From an uncultured Ignavibacteriota bacterium (GTDB lineage Bacteria; Bacteroidota; Ignavibacteria; UBA10030; UBA8401), in NCBI GenBank assembly GCA_903907305.1, contig CAIVNT010000328.1:1-7441 (forward strand): 7,441 nucleotides of DNA. Reading direction: 5' to 3'. The notes beneath the pieces were generated by a model. The model searched no databases, was not told where the DNA came from, and saw only the letters and a list, made by a program, of their open reading frames with translations. A program made the translations under genes and the position numbers. Of this stretch, positions 1 through 6,278 are shown in pieces; within the stretch, counting starts at the first letter, position 1, and each line of letters starts with the position of its first letter.

Positions 1-814
1 ACCCGCCGCTTTCAATCAACACAACACTGGTCCCCCATTTCTGAATATTATCACCGAACGCACGCGGTTCGAATGAATCATCATACTTTCCGATATGGTC
101 CGGAACGAATTGCTGAAGGACTCTATTCAATTCCGAGGCAACTTTCTTTGCGCGTGTGCGCACTTCATTGTCTGTCTTTTCCACATTATATGCAGGTGCG
201 AGCAACGAGATCACGGCCACGGTTCCTTTATCCCCTACTGAATACCGCGGATCCTGATCATGCAGATTGAATCCTATCTCCGGAATGAATCTGTCTCGCG
301 TCTCCTTCAAGATGCGCGCTTCGGGTGTCTGCAGCCGCATAGCATCCCGGTTCATATCAATCCCCTGCGATGTGCGCCGCTGGAACCGTTCGGCTCCGTC
401 CGGATTGAGCATGGGGATGATGAGCAGTGTGGTTTCGGAAAGGATCCTCTTTACTTCTGCAGAATTTCTGTTGAGCGAAATATAATTGAGAAGATCGAAC
501 AGCGCCATGGTGGCCGTCGGCTCATCACCGTGCATTTGGGACCAAAGGAATATCTTCGTCTTTCCCGAACCGAGTCTCAGCAGATTGATGGACCGATGTT
601 CCGCCGATTCTCCGATCTTTTCCACACTGATCAGTTCGCCGAGCAAACGTTTGACGGTCTCCAGATGTGTGAGCAGCTCGGCATGTTTGAACCGTCTGGA
701 TGAGATCCCGTTGAATTGATATTGTCTGTAGGAATCGAAGAGTTGCTTTGAGAATTGTGCTTCCATTAATTGAGTGATCATAACACACGCTATAAGAAAG
801 TGAATGATTTTCAT
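1..814 (-). CDS. M14 family zinc carboxypeptidase, N-terminal 271 residues (C-terminus beyond window)
   Basis: Reading the minus strand from the ATG at 814-812 gives an open frame of 271 codons to the window edge. Residues 1-19 (MKIIHFLIACVMITQLMEA) look like a Sec signal peptide with cleavage near MEA|Q, so the enzyme is probably exported. The M14 metallocarboxypeptidase pattern is visible in order: zinc ligands H95 and E98 in HGDE, an NPDG turn at 137-140, substrate-binding N155-R156 in DMNRD, the third zinc ligand H185 in NLHDQ, and E268 in VVLIESGG, which by analogy with carboxypeptidase A Glu270 is the catalytic base. All catalytic residues are therefore in the window; only the C-terminal part is missing. 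It likely hydrolyses peptides or peptide-like substrates outside the cytoplasm; the substrate cannot be told. The Shine-Dalgarno AAGGGG (824-819) lies 4 bases before the start. A terminator ends just upstream of it, so expression would need read-through or a promoter inside the preceding gene. Confidence 0.9.
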   Translation of the reverse strand, partial: MKIIHFLIACVMITQLMEAQFSKQLFDSYRQYQFNGISSRRFKHAELLTHLETVKRLLGELISVEKIGESAEHRSINLLRLGSGKTKIFLWSQMHGDEPTATMALFDLLNYISLNRNSAEVKRILSETTLLIIPMLNPDGAERFQRRTSQGIDMNRDAMRLQTPEARILKETRDRFIPEIGFNLHDQDPRYSVGDKGTVAVISLLAPAYNVEKTDNEVRTRAKKVASELNRVLQQFVPDHIGKYDDSFEPRAFGDNIQKWGTSVVLIESGG

Positions 815-830
815 GGGACCCCTTATAAAT

Positions 831-868
831 AAAAAAATCCCGTCCCGCACTGAACAGCGGAACGGGAT
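831..868 (-). terminator. Rho-independent terminator after the T9SS cargo gene
   Basis: Arms 837-848 and 857-868 pair over 12 positions with one mismatch around an 8-base loop. On the minus strand the stem is followed directly by seven T (837-831). It lies 15 bases past the stop codon of the minus-strand gene ending at 884, so it is that gene's terminator. The T-run ends only 6 bases before the Shine-Dalgarno of the downstream carboxypeptidase gene. The stem begins ATCCCG and ends CGGGAT, as do two other hairpins in this window. Confidence 0.9.
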
Positions 869-883
869 GAGTGTACCAAAAAA

Positions 884-2617
884 TTACTTCAATAACAGCA
901 TCCGTTTTGTATCAGCAAATGAAAGTCCATCGTTCAGTTGTGCCGTAATACGATAGAGATACATTCCGCTAGAGACCTTCGCTCCGAGTGAATTGGATGC
1001 GTTCCATATGATGGAATTATATCCCTGCTGTGCGTCGCCATTAAACAATTCTGTGACGACATTCCCGAGAAGATCATACACTGTAACGTTCACTTTACCG
1101 CTGACCGGCATGGAATAGCTGATCATTGTGGAAGGGTTGAACGGATTCGGATAGTTCTGATGCAGCACAAATTCAGCGGGAATTCCATTGCCTGATGCAA
1201 CAGAGAGTGAATTAGAGACGGAAATTGTATCATATCCTTTTGTCACGCGAGTAACCGCTGCTGCCGAACGCGGCGGAGCGACCATAAAGATCTCTTCATT
1301 CGCATTCTCGAACCAGATGAGATTTCCGCCCCAGTCCAACGCAATATCCGCATTGGCATTATTATTTCCACCCAAACTTCCGGGGACATCGCCGGATTTG
1401 AAGATGCGTTTTGCTTCCGGAAAGGCATCGTCGATGTTGGTGATCTGTTGAATGCCGATATTATTTGTATCGTTGCCGCTGGCACCGCGAATGCTATAGT
1501 AGACCGTATCATCTGCGGATGAATTCCGGTCGGGACCATGTTCCAAAGCAAAACAGACCGGAAGGCCGGTTGAGTGTGCCACTGAAAATGATGCATCTGC
1601 TCTTCTCTTCGGAAGCGTACCGCTGATGTCGAACCGTTCAACATATCCCGGAGCAACACCGCTGACTGACGTTCTGATCGAAGCAAATAAAAATCCGCCG
1701 TCATCGATGATCGCGTCACGCACATACGAACCGGCGGCAAGGATCAATTGCAGCGGCGTGGTCAACGTGTCGCTCGTTCCGATATTCGCTCTCCATACCA
1801 CCGTATCGGCAGCGATATACAATTTTAAATTCGTACCTTCACCAACGGCGTAAATTCCACGTGGAGCAGTAATGTTACGTATAATAATTTTCGGCGCAGC
1901 CGAATCATTGTCCAAGCGTGTGACAAAGTTTCCACCGTTGCTCACCTGATACACTCTCCCTTTGCTGTCCACAGCAGCTGTCCATGGTGCGGTTCCGCCC
2001 CAATCAAAAGTCCCGCCATTGGCAAGACCGAACGTATTTACGAGAAGCGGATGATCAGCATCGGTTCCGGCAAAAGATCCGTCCGAATTGTACCGAAGTG
2101 TACCCTGCTTATATCCGTCGTTATTACCTGGATCAGAGCAACTGGCATACCAGTAACCAAATCCGCGGGTATCCATATTATTATTGATATCAACACCTCT
2201 TGTATAGATACCACGGGAGATCAACGGTGATGCATCGGCAGTCTGTTGAAAATAGAATGCTTTATGCTTTTCGCTCGACCACGGCTTTTGCGTTGCTTGA
2301 AGTTTTACATAATATTTTTGTCCAACAACAGCTCCTGTCCCTGTCCACGTGATTGAATTCGCTCCCCGGCCTTGGGCCGAAGACACTATTGAAGCGACAG
2401 CAACGTTGGTTGCAGCATTATAGACCTTCAATTCAACGGAGGTCGCGGTATCATTTAGGATATATGAAACCTTTAATCCAGTACCATCTGTGAACTTTCC
2501 ATCGAAGATACTTCCATCCGGATTGCTGACCTTGATCCGCGAGGCGAATACGTCCGCAAAGACCGCCCCTGATACGACCATAATCAATACCGCCAAAACA
2601 GAAACAAGTTTTTTCAT
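884..2617 (-). CDS. Secreted protein with N-terminal Ig-like domain, propeller-like middle and T9SS type A C-terminal sorting domain
   Basis: The 577-residue protein starts with a clear signal peptide (KK, then a hydrophobic run, cleavage near VFA|D at about residue 21). Residues about 22-127 form a beta-rich FlgD/Ig-like domain (SRIKVSNPDGSIFDGKF near its start). The middle, roughly 130-470, has repeated beta-strand units such as AAVDSKGRVYQVS, AIIDDGGFLFAS and IALDWGGNLIWF, which resemble blades of an NHL- or YncE-like beta-propeller; this fold is inferred by eye. Residues 483-577 are a type A sorting domain: FVLHQNYPNPFNPST, then VTVYDLLGNVV and SSGMYLYRI, ending KRMLLLK. In the FCB group such domains direct export by the type IX secretion system and are usually removed or attached at the surface. 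The start is supported by AAGGAG (2628-2623) 5 bases upstream. A promoter candidate sits at 2700-2728 and a terminator at 831-868, so it may be a single-gene transcript. The specific substrate or ligand is unknown. Confidence 0.88.
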   Translation of the reverse strand: MKKLVSVLAVLIMVVSGAVFADVFASRIKVSNPDGSIFDGKFTDGTGLKVSYILNDTATSVELKVYNAATNVAVASIVSSAQGRGANSITWTGTGAVVGQKYYVKLQATQKPWSSEKHKAFYFQQTADASPLISRGIYTRGVDINNNMDTRGFGYWYASCSDPGNNDGYKQGTLRYNSDGSFAGTDADHPLLVNTFGLANGGTFDWGGTAPWTAAVDSKGRVYQVSNGGNFVTRLDNDSAAPKIIIRNITAPRGIYAVGEGTNLKLYIAADTVVWRANIGTSDTLTTPLQLILAAGSYVRDAIIDDGGFLFASIRTSVSGVAPGYVERFDISGTLPKRRADASFSVAHSTGLPVCFALEHGPDRNSSADDTVYYSIRGASGNDTNNIGIQQITNIDDAFPEAKRIFKSGDVPGSLGGNNNANADIALDWGGNLIWFENANEEIFMVAPPRSAAAVTRVTKGYDTISVSNSLSVASGNGIPAEFVLHQNYPNPFNPSTMISYSMPVSGKVNVTVYDLLGNVVTELFNGDAQQGYNSIIWNASNSLGAKVSSGMYLYRITAQLNDGLSFADTKRMLLLK

Positions 2618-2699
2618 GCTGACTCCTTAATAATTAAGAAAATATGACGCTGGATTGAACATAATCTGGACTTAATTGTCTGCGGACTGAATATGGGAG

Positions 2700-2728
2700 A
2701 ATATAGTCTGTTTGATGTAGAATCGCAA
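2700..2728 (-). promoter_or_regulatory. Candidate sigma-70-type promoter for the T9SS cargo gene
   Basis: On the minus strand TTGCGA (2728-2723) is separated by exactly 17 bases from TATATT (2705-2700). They match the -35 and -10 consensus at 4/6 and 5/6 positions. Transcription would start near 2693 and give a leader of about 75 bases. No Bacteroidetes-type TAnnTTTG element was seen here. The call rests on pattern only. Confidence 0.4.
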
Positions 2729-2751
2729 TAAATACTGAAAAAAAGTTGCCC

Positions 2752-2780
2752 TTGGGATTTCGTCCATTTTTTCGTATTTT
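2752..2780 (+). promoter_or_regulatory. Candidate sigma-70-type promoter for tig
   Basis: TTGGGA (2752-2757), a 17-base spacer and TATTTT (2775-2780) give a 4/6 plus 4/6 match to the consensus. Transcription would begin near 2787, just before the hairpin at 2795-2813. The -35 box lies 23 bases from the -35 box of the opposing candidate, so the two genes would be driven by back-to-back promoters. Moderate to weak call. Confidence 0.35.
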
Positions 2781-2794
2781 GAGTCACATTTTTG

Positions 2795-2818
2795 AATCCC
2801 GCAGAACGGGATTTTTTT
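2795..2818 (+). terminator. Terminator-like hairpin in the tig leader
   Basis: AATCCCG (2795-2801) and CGGGATT (2807-2813) form a perfect 7-bp stem with a 5-base loop, followed by a run of T to 2818. This is an intrinsic-terminator shape on the plus strand. No plus-strand gene lies upstream in the window for it to end, and the tig Shine-Dalgarno begins 21 bases later. It could be a leader attenuator, a 5' stabilising hairpin, or the end of an unseen short RNA. On the minus strand no T-run follows the stem. Confidence 0.65.
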
Positions 2819-2838
2819 ATCACTATTATAGAACAAGT

Positions 2839-2844
2839 AAGGAG
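2839..2844 (+). promoter_or_regulatory. Shine-Dalgarno site fixing the GTG start of tig
   Basis: AAGGAG ends 7 bases before GTG at 2852-2854. This favours the GTG over the in-frame TTG at 2792, which has no such site and lies inside the leader region at the hairpin. Confidence 0.85.
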
Positions 2845-2851
2845 TGTTTCA

Positions 2852-4123
2852 GTGGAAGTTACAATCAATAATGTGAATGACTGCGTACGTGAAATGACCG
2901 TAACAATGACCCAGGAAGAATTGAAGCCACATTTCGAAAAGGCATACAAAGATGCTGCACCGGCATTGGAGATCAAAGGATTCCGCAAAGGGAAAGTGCC
3001 GATGCAGATGGTCAAAAAGATGTTCGGCGCAAGCATTGAATATCAGGCAGTCGAAGAGATCACGAATGATGTTTTCCGCAAAGAGATCGAATCACGGAAT
3101 GTGAATCCGCTCGGCACTCCTTCGATCAATAAGATCGATTTCAAGCCGGGGACTCCCCTTACGTTCGTGATCACTTTTGAGGTCCGTCCTGAATTTGAAC
3201 TAAAGGACTACAAATCGATCTCTATCGAAAGATACACCCATGCGGCAACGGAAACTGAACTTCAGAGCGAGATCGAGCGTCTGCAACAGATCAACTCCAC
3301 CATGGAAGAAGCCCAAAAAGCAGAAGATGACTATCATGTGGTGACCGTTGATATGGTAGATATGGATCAGAACGGACATTCACAGGAAGGAATGAAGATC
3401 TATCTTCGCGAAAAATCCACAGAGAAAGAGATCAAAGAAGCATTGGCGGGAGTTTCGGTCGGCGATATAAAAGAGGTGAAGTTCAGCCATCAGCATGGAG
3501 ATCATTCACACGATGTACATCTTACGCTGACGGTGAAAAAGATCGAGAAAGTGATCCTTCCCCCGATGGATGATGCAATGGCGCAAAAAGTGAGCAACGG
3601 AAAATTCCAGACATCAGAAGAATTGAAACAGAACATCAAAAAAGACCTTCAAGAATTTTGGAAAGAACGGAGCGACCGCCGTTTCGAGAACGATCTGCTC
3701 TCCGAGATCGTCAAATTGTATGATTTCACCATTCCCGATGCACTGATCCAAAACGTTACGGACACATTCATTGAAGATGCAAAGAACCAGCAGGCGAACA
3801 AACAACTGCCGAAGAATTTCAATGAGAAGGCGTACCGCGAACAGGCGCGTGAAACAGCGATCTGGCAGTCCAAATGGCTGTTGATCAAAGAACAATTCAT
3901 CGCAAAAGAAAAGATCGAGATCGCTGATGCCGAGATTGAAAAGATCGCCGAGGAAGAATCTGCAAAACTGAACATAGATAAAGAACGTCTTGTGAATTTC
4001 TACAAGAGTTCGGAAAACGCATTGGAACGTCTGAAATACAACAGATTGCTTGAAATTCTCAAACAAAATGTGAAGATTACAGAAGTTGAAACGGACGATT
4101 ACAGTAAATTTGCAACGAATTGA
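2852..4123 (+). CDS. tig: Trigger factor, ribosome-associated chaperone
   Basis: The protein of 423 residues (GTG start) is close to the usual length of about 430. Trigger factor binds the ribosome at the exit tunnel and shields nascent chains. The N-terminal ribosome-binding domain carries the signature GFRKGKVP at residues 43-50, the same position as in E. coli (FRK 44-46), which supports the chosen start. Residues about 158-234 replace the FKBP-type PPIase domain. This segment is short, lacks the usual GFE...G active-site wording, and holds the His-rich stretch HQHGDHSHDVH at 213-223, so isomerase activity is doubtful. The rest (about 236-423) is the helical C-terminal cradle, rich in K/E, with LPPMDD at its start. 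clpP follows after 128 bases and then clpX, the conserved quality-control order. No convincing terminator lies between tig and clpP, so they may be co-transcribed. Family assignment is firm. Confidence 0.97.
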   Translation: MEVTINNVNDCVREMTVTMTQEELKPHFEKAYKDAAPALEIKGFRKGKVPMQMVKKMFGASIEYQAVEEITNDVFRKEIESRNVNPLGTPSINKIDFKPGTPLTFVITFEVRPEFELKDYKSISIERYTHAATETELQSEIERLQQINSTMEEAQKAEDDYHVVTVDMVDMDQNGHSQEGMKIYLREKSTEKEIKEALAGVSVGDIKEVKFSHQHGDHSHDVHLTLTVKKIEKVILPPMDDAMAQKVSNGKFQTSEELKQNIKKDLQEFWKERSDRRFENDLLSEIVKLYDFTIPDALIQNVTDTFIEDAKNQQANKQLPKNFNEKAYREQARETAIWQSKWLLIKEQFIAKEKIEIADAEIEKIAEEESAKLNIDKERLVNFYKSSENALERLKYNRLLEILKQNVKITEVETDDYSKFATN

Positions 4124-4169
4124 TTGGATCTTTCGTCATCTGTGTCTAGGTCTTAAACCTTAACGAAGA

Positions 4170-4199
4170 TGTACAAACAGCAATTTTTTAGTCTTTAAT
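4170..4199 (+). promoter_or_regulatory. Weak candidate promoter for clpP-clpX
   Basis: In the 128-base gap between tig and clpP, TGTACA (4170-4175), an 18-base spacer and TTTAAT (4194-4199) give 4/6 and 5/6 matches to sigma-70 boxes. Heat-shock control would be reasonable for clpP, but no CIRCE element or other known operator is visible. Low confidence. Confidence 0.25.
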
Positions 4200-4251
4200 A
4201 CGTCTAAAGAATAGCCCAATCAATCGCAATTTTACACTCATAAGGAGTATC

Positions 4252-4902
4252 ATGATCACGAAAAGCACAGTGAACACAAAACCGTACGAAATATACAATC
4301 AACTTGTCCCGATGGTGGTGGAACAGACCAGTCGCGGCGAACGTGCATACGATATTTTTTCCCGTTTATTGAAAGAGCGTATCGTGTTCATCGGAACAGC
4401 GATCGATGATTATGTCGCATCGCTTGCCATTGCACAGATGCTGCATCTCGAAGCGGAAGATCCCGAAAAAGATATTTCCATATACATCAATTCTCCCGGC
4501 GGCTCGGTAACGGCCGGTCTCGGCATTTATGATACAATGCAGATCATCCGTCCTCAGGTCTCGACGATCTGCGTCGGCATGGCGGCGAGTATGGGAGCCA
4601 TCCTGCTGCTTGCGGGTGAAAAAGGGAAACGTCAGGCACTGCCGAATTCGCGCGTGATGATCCATCAGCCGTGGGGCGGTGTTCAGGGAACAGCATCCGA
4701 CATCAGCATCCAGGCGGAAGAGATCCTGAAGACGAAGAGGCGGCTCAATGAGATCATCAGTCAGCACACCGGAAAGGCGATCGCAGATGTTGAAAAAGAT
4801 ACTGACCGCGATAATTATATGTCGTCGCAGCAGGCACTGGAATATGGATTGATCGACAAAGTATTGACCAAGCGTGCCGTTGAACCTAAAAAAGAAAAAT
4901 AA
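4252..4902 (+). CDS. clpP: ATP-dependent Clp protease proteolytic subunit ClpP
   Basis: The 216-residue serine protease forms the tetradecameric chamber that degrades proteins delivered by ClpX or another Clp ATPase in the cytoplasm. The catalytic triad is intact: S113 in GMAASMGA, H138 in MIHQPWGG and D187 in KDTDRDNYMS, each two residues later than E. coli S111, H136 and D185. Other family landmarks are LVPMVVEQTSRGERAYDI (18-35), YINSPGGS (78-85) and STICVG (104-109). The first 15 or so residues probably include a short propeptide removed by self-cleavage. The start is preceded by AAGGAG (4242-4247) with a 4-base gap. The stop is 3 bases before the clpX start, so the two are almost certainly translated from one mRNA. 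The C-terminal tail ends in a Lys/Glu-rich stretch (PKKEK). Confidence 0.98.
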   Translation: MITKSTVNTKPYEIYNQLVPMVVEQTSRGERAYDIFSRLLKERIVFIGTAIDDYVASLAIAQMLHLEAEDPEKDISIYINSPGGSVTAGLGIYDTMQIIRPQVSTICVGMAASMGAILLLAGEKGKRQALPNSRVMIHQPWGGVQGTASDISIQAEEILKTKRRLNEIISQHTGKAIADVEKDTDRDNYMSSQQALEYGLIDKVLTKRAVEPKKEK

Positions 4903-4905
4903 TAC

Positions 4906-6162
4906 ATGAGCAAGCAAAAGAGCGAAGATAAAGTTCGTTGTTCATTCTGCGGACGCAGACCTGAAGAAGTTACCAGCATTATTGCCGGACCGGATGTCTA
5001 TATCTGCGACATGTGCGTTTCCACATCCATGGATATCATCCGGAATAACTTATCATCTTCGCGGACGAAACGGATCAAGAACAAAGGTCTTCTCACCCCC
5101 ACGCAGATCAAGTCCTCACTGGATGAGTATGTGATCGGTCAGGATCAGGCGAAGAAGACTCTTGCTGTTGCGGTCTACAACCATTATAAACGGATTGATA
5201 CGCAGGAACAGTTCGCTGATCCGGACAATGTTGAGATCGAAAAGAGCAACATCCTTCTGATCGGATCGACAGGAACCGGAAAGACACTGCTTGCACAGAC
5301 GCTCGCGCGCATTTTGGATGTTCCGTTCGCGATCGCCGATGCCACAACACTTACCGAAGCAGGTTATGTCGGCGATGACGTGGAAACAGTTCTCGTCCAT
5401 CTGCTGCAGAATGCCGAATACAATGTGGAACGTGCTGAGCGCGGTATCGTCTACATTGATGAGATCGACAAGATCGCCCGAAAGAGCGATAGTGCTTCCA
5501 TTACGCGCGATGTTTCAGGCGAAGGTGTTCAGCAGGCATTATTGAAGATTCTGGAAGGGACCGTTGCGGGAGTTCCACCGAAAGGCGGGCGCAAGCATCC
5601 TGAACAGAGTCTGATCAATCTCAACACAAAGAACATCCTGTTCATCTGCGGCGGGGCATTCGAAGGTCTGGAAAAGATCATCTCGCGCCGCGTGCATAAG
5701 AATGCGATCGGATTCGGCGCTGAGATTAAGAGCAAAAAAGAGCAATCATCTGATGTGTATATTCAGATGTCCGAACCGGATGATCTGCTAAAGTTCGGAC
5801 TTATTCCGGAATTCATCGGCAGACTTCCCGTCCTGACGACGCTACATTCCCTGGATGAGAGTGCGCTGATGAACATCCTTACAGAACCGCGAAATGCTAT
5901 AGTGAAACAATTCAAGAAACTCTTCAAATATGAAGGGGTGGAATTGGATTTCGAGGAGGCGGCATTGAAGCAAATCGTGACCAAAGCAATGGCCCGCGGA
6001 ACCGGTGCACGAGCTCTTCGTTCGGTGGTAGAAGATATCATGCGCGACATCATGTATGAACTTCCGTCCAAGACCAATGTGACGAAATGCGTAGTGACGA
6101 AGGAGACCGTGGAGAAGAAGAAGGAACCGATCTACGTTCTGGAAGAAAGAAAGTCTGCGTAA
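4906..6162 (+). CDS. clpX: ATP-dependent Clp protease ATP-binding subunit ClpX
   Basis: This 418-residue AAA+ unfoldase (E. coli 424) recognises substrates and threads them into ClpP. The N-terminal zinc-binding domain has C12, C15, C34 and C37 (CSFC...CDMC). The AAA+ core shows Walker A GSTGTGKT at 120-127, pore loop GYVG at 153-156, Walker B YIDEID at 183-188, the ClpP-docking IGF loop at 268-270 (same numbering as E. coli), the arginine-finger motif GRLPV with R306, and sensor-2 GTGARALR with R369. All key residues are present, so it should be active. The ATG lies 3 bases after the clpP stop with only an A-rich weak ribosome site upstream, suggesting translational coupling. No lon gene follows; instead a strong terminator lies about 30 bases downstream. 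Confidence 0.98.
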   Translation: MSKQKSEDKVRCSFCGRRPEEVTSIIAGPDVYICDMCVSTSMDIIRNNLSSSRTKRIKNKGLLTPTQIKSSLDEYVIGQDQAKKTLAVAVYNHYKRIDTQEQFADPDNVEIEKSNILLIGSTGTGKTLLAQTLARILDVPFAIADATTLTEAGYVGDDVETVLVHLLQNAEYNVERAERGIVYIDEIDKIARKSDSASITRDVSGEGVQQALLKILEGTVAGVPPKGGRKHPEQSLINLNTKNILFICGGAFEGLEKIISRRVHKNAIGFGAEIKSKKEQSSDVYIQMSEPDDLLKFGLIPEFIGRLPVLTTLHSLDESALMNILTEPRNAIVKQFKKLFKYEGVELDFEEAALKQIVTKAMARGTGARALRSVVEDIMRDIMYELPSKTNVTKCVVTKETVEKKKEPIYVLEERKSA

Positions 6163-6192
6163 CCATTTCACACTAAGACACAAAGTAAGTTC

Positions 6193-6233
6193 AATAAATA
6201 TAAGATCCCGCATCGCGGGATTTTATATTTATT
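6193..6233. terminator. Long bidirectional terminator between convergent clpX and rsmE
   Basis: Arms 6193-6211 and 6215-6233 pair along 19 bp with one G-T wobble (6204/6222) around a 3-base loop ATC. The inner part is GC-rich (ATCCCGC/GCGGGAT) and the outer 10 bp are all A/T, so each strand has a GC stem followed by a T-rich tail. This suits termination of clpX on the plus strand and rsmE on the minus strand. Confidence 0.9.
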
Positions 6234-6278
6234 AACCATCCCCGCCCAATACGGGTAAACGTGTTATTCGTGGATTGA

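Noticed and set aside
260..703. Open frames on the plus strand at 73-270, 260-703, 267-485 and 486-719
   Set aside because: They lie opposite the M14 carboxypeptidase, whose minus-strand frame carries all catalytic residues; the plus-strand products show no recognisable domain.
1243..1740. A 165-codon minus-strand frame inside the T9SS cargo gene
   Set aside because: Same strand but a different frame; the product has no signal peptide, no domain and is rich in Arg, Met and Ser as expected from an off-frame reading.
2792..2851. Upstream TTG start for trigger factor at 2792
   Set aside because: It would add 20 residues encoded by a terminator hairpin, has no ribosome site, and would shift the GFRKGKVP signature away from its usual position.
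2614..3036. A 140-codon minus-strand frame that would overlap the cargo gene start by 4 bases
   Set aside because: The ATGA overlap looks operon-like, but the frame is antisense to the conserved ribosome-binding domain of trigger factor and crosses the leader hairpin; its product is low-complexity and unrecognised.
3614..4066. Minus-strand frames opposite tig, clpP and clpX (for example 3614-4066, 4366-4917 and 5842-6213)
   Set aside because: They are shadows of highly conserved genes with intact motifs on the plus strand.
4193..4209. Small inverted repeat CTTTA...TAAAG before clpP
   Set aside because: Only 5 A/T-rich base pairs; it is not a CIRCE element and is too weak to call an operator or terminator.
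6241..6255. CCCG...CGGG mini-hairpin after the clpX/rsmE terminator
   Set aside because: Four base pairs only and no T-run; the 19-bp hairpin next to it accounts for termination.
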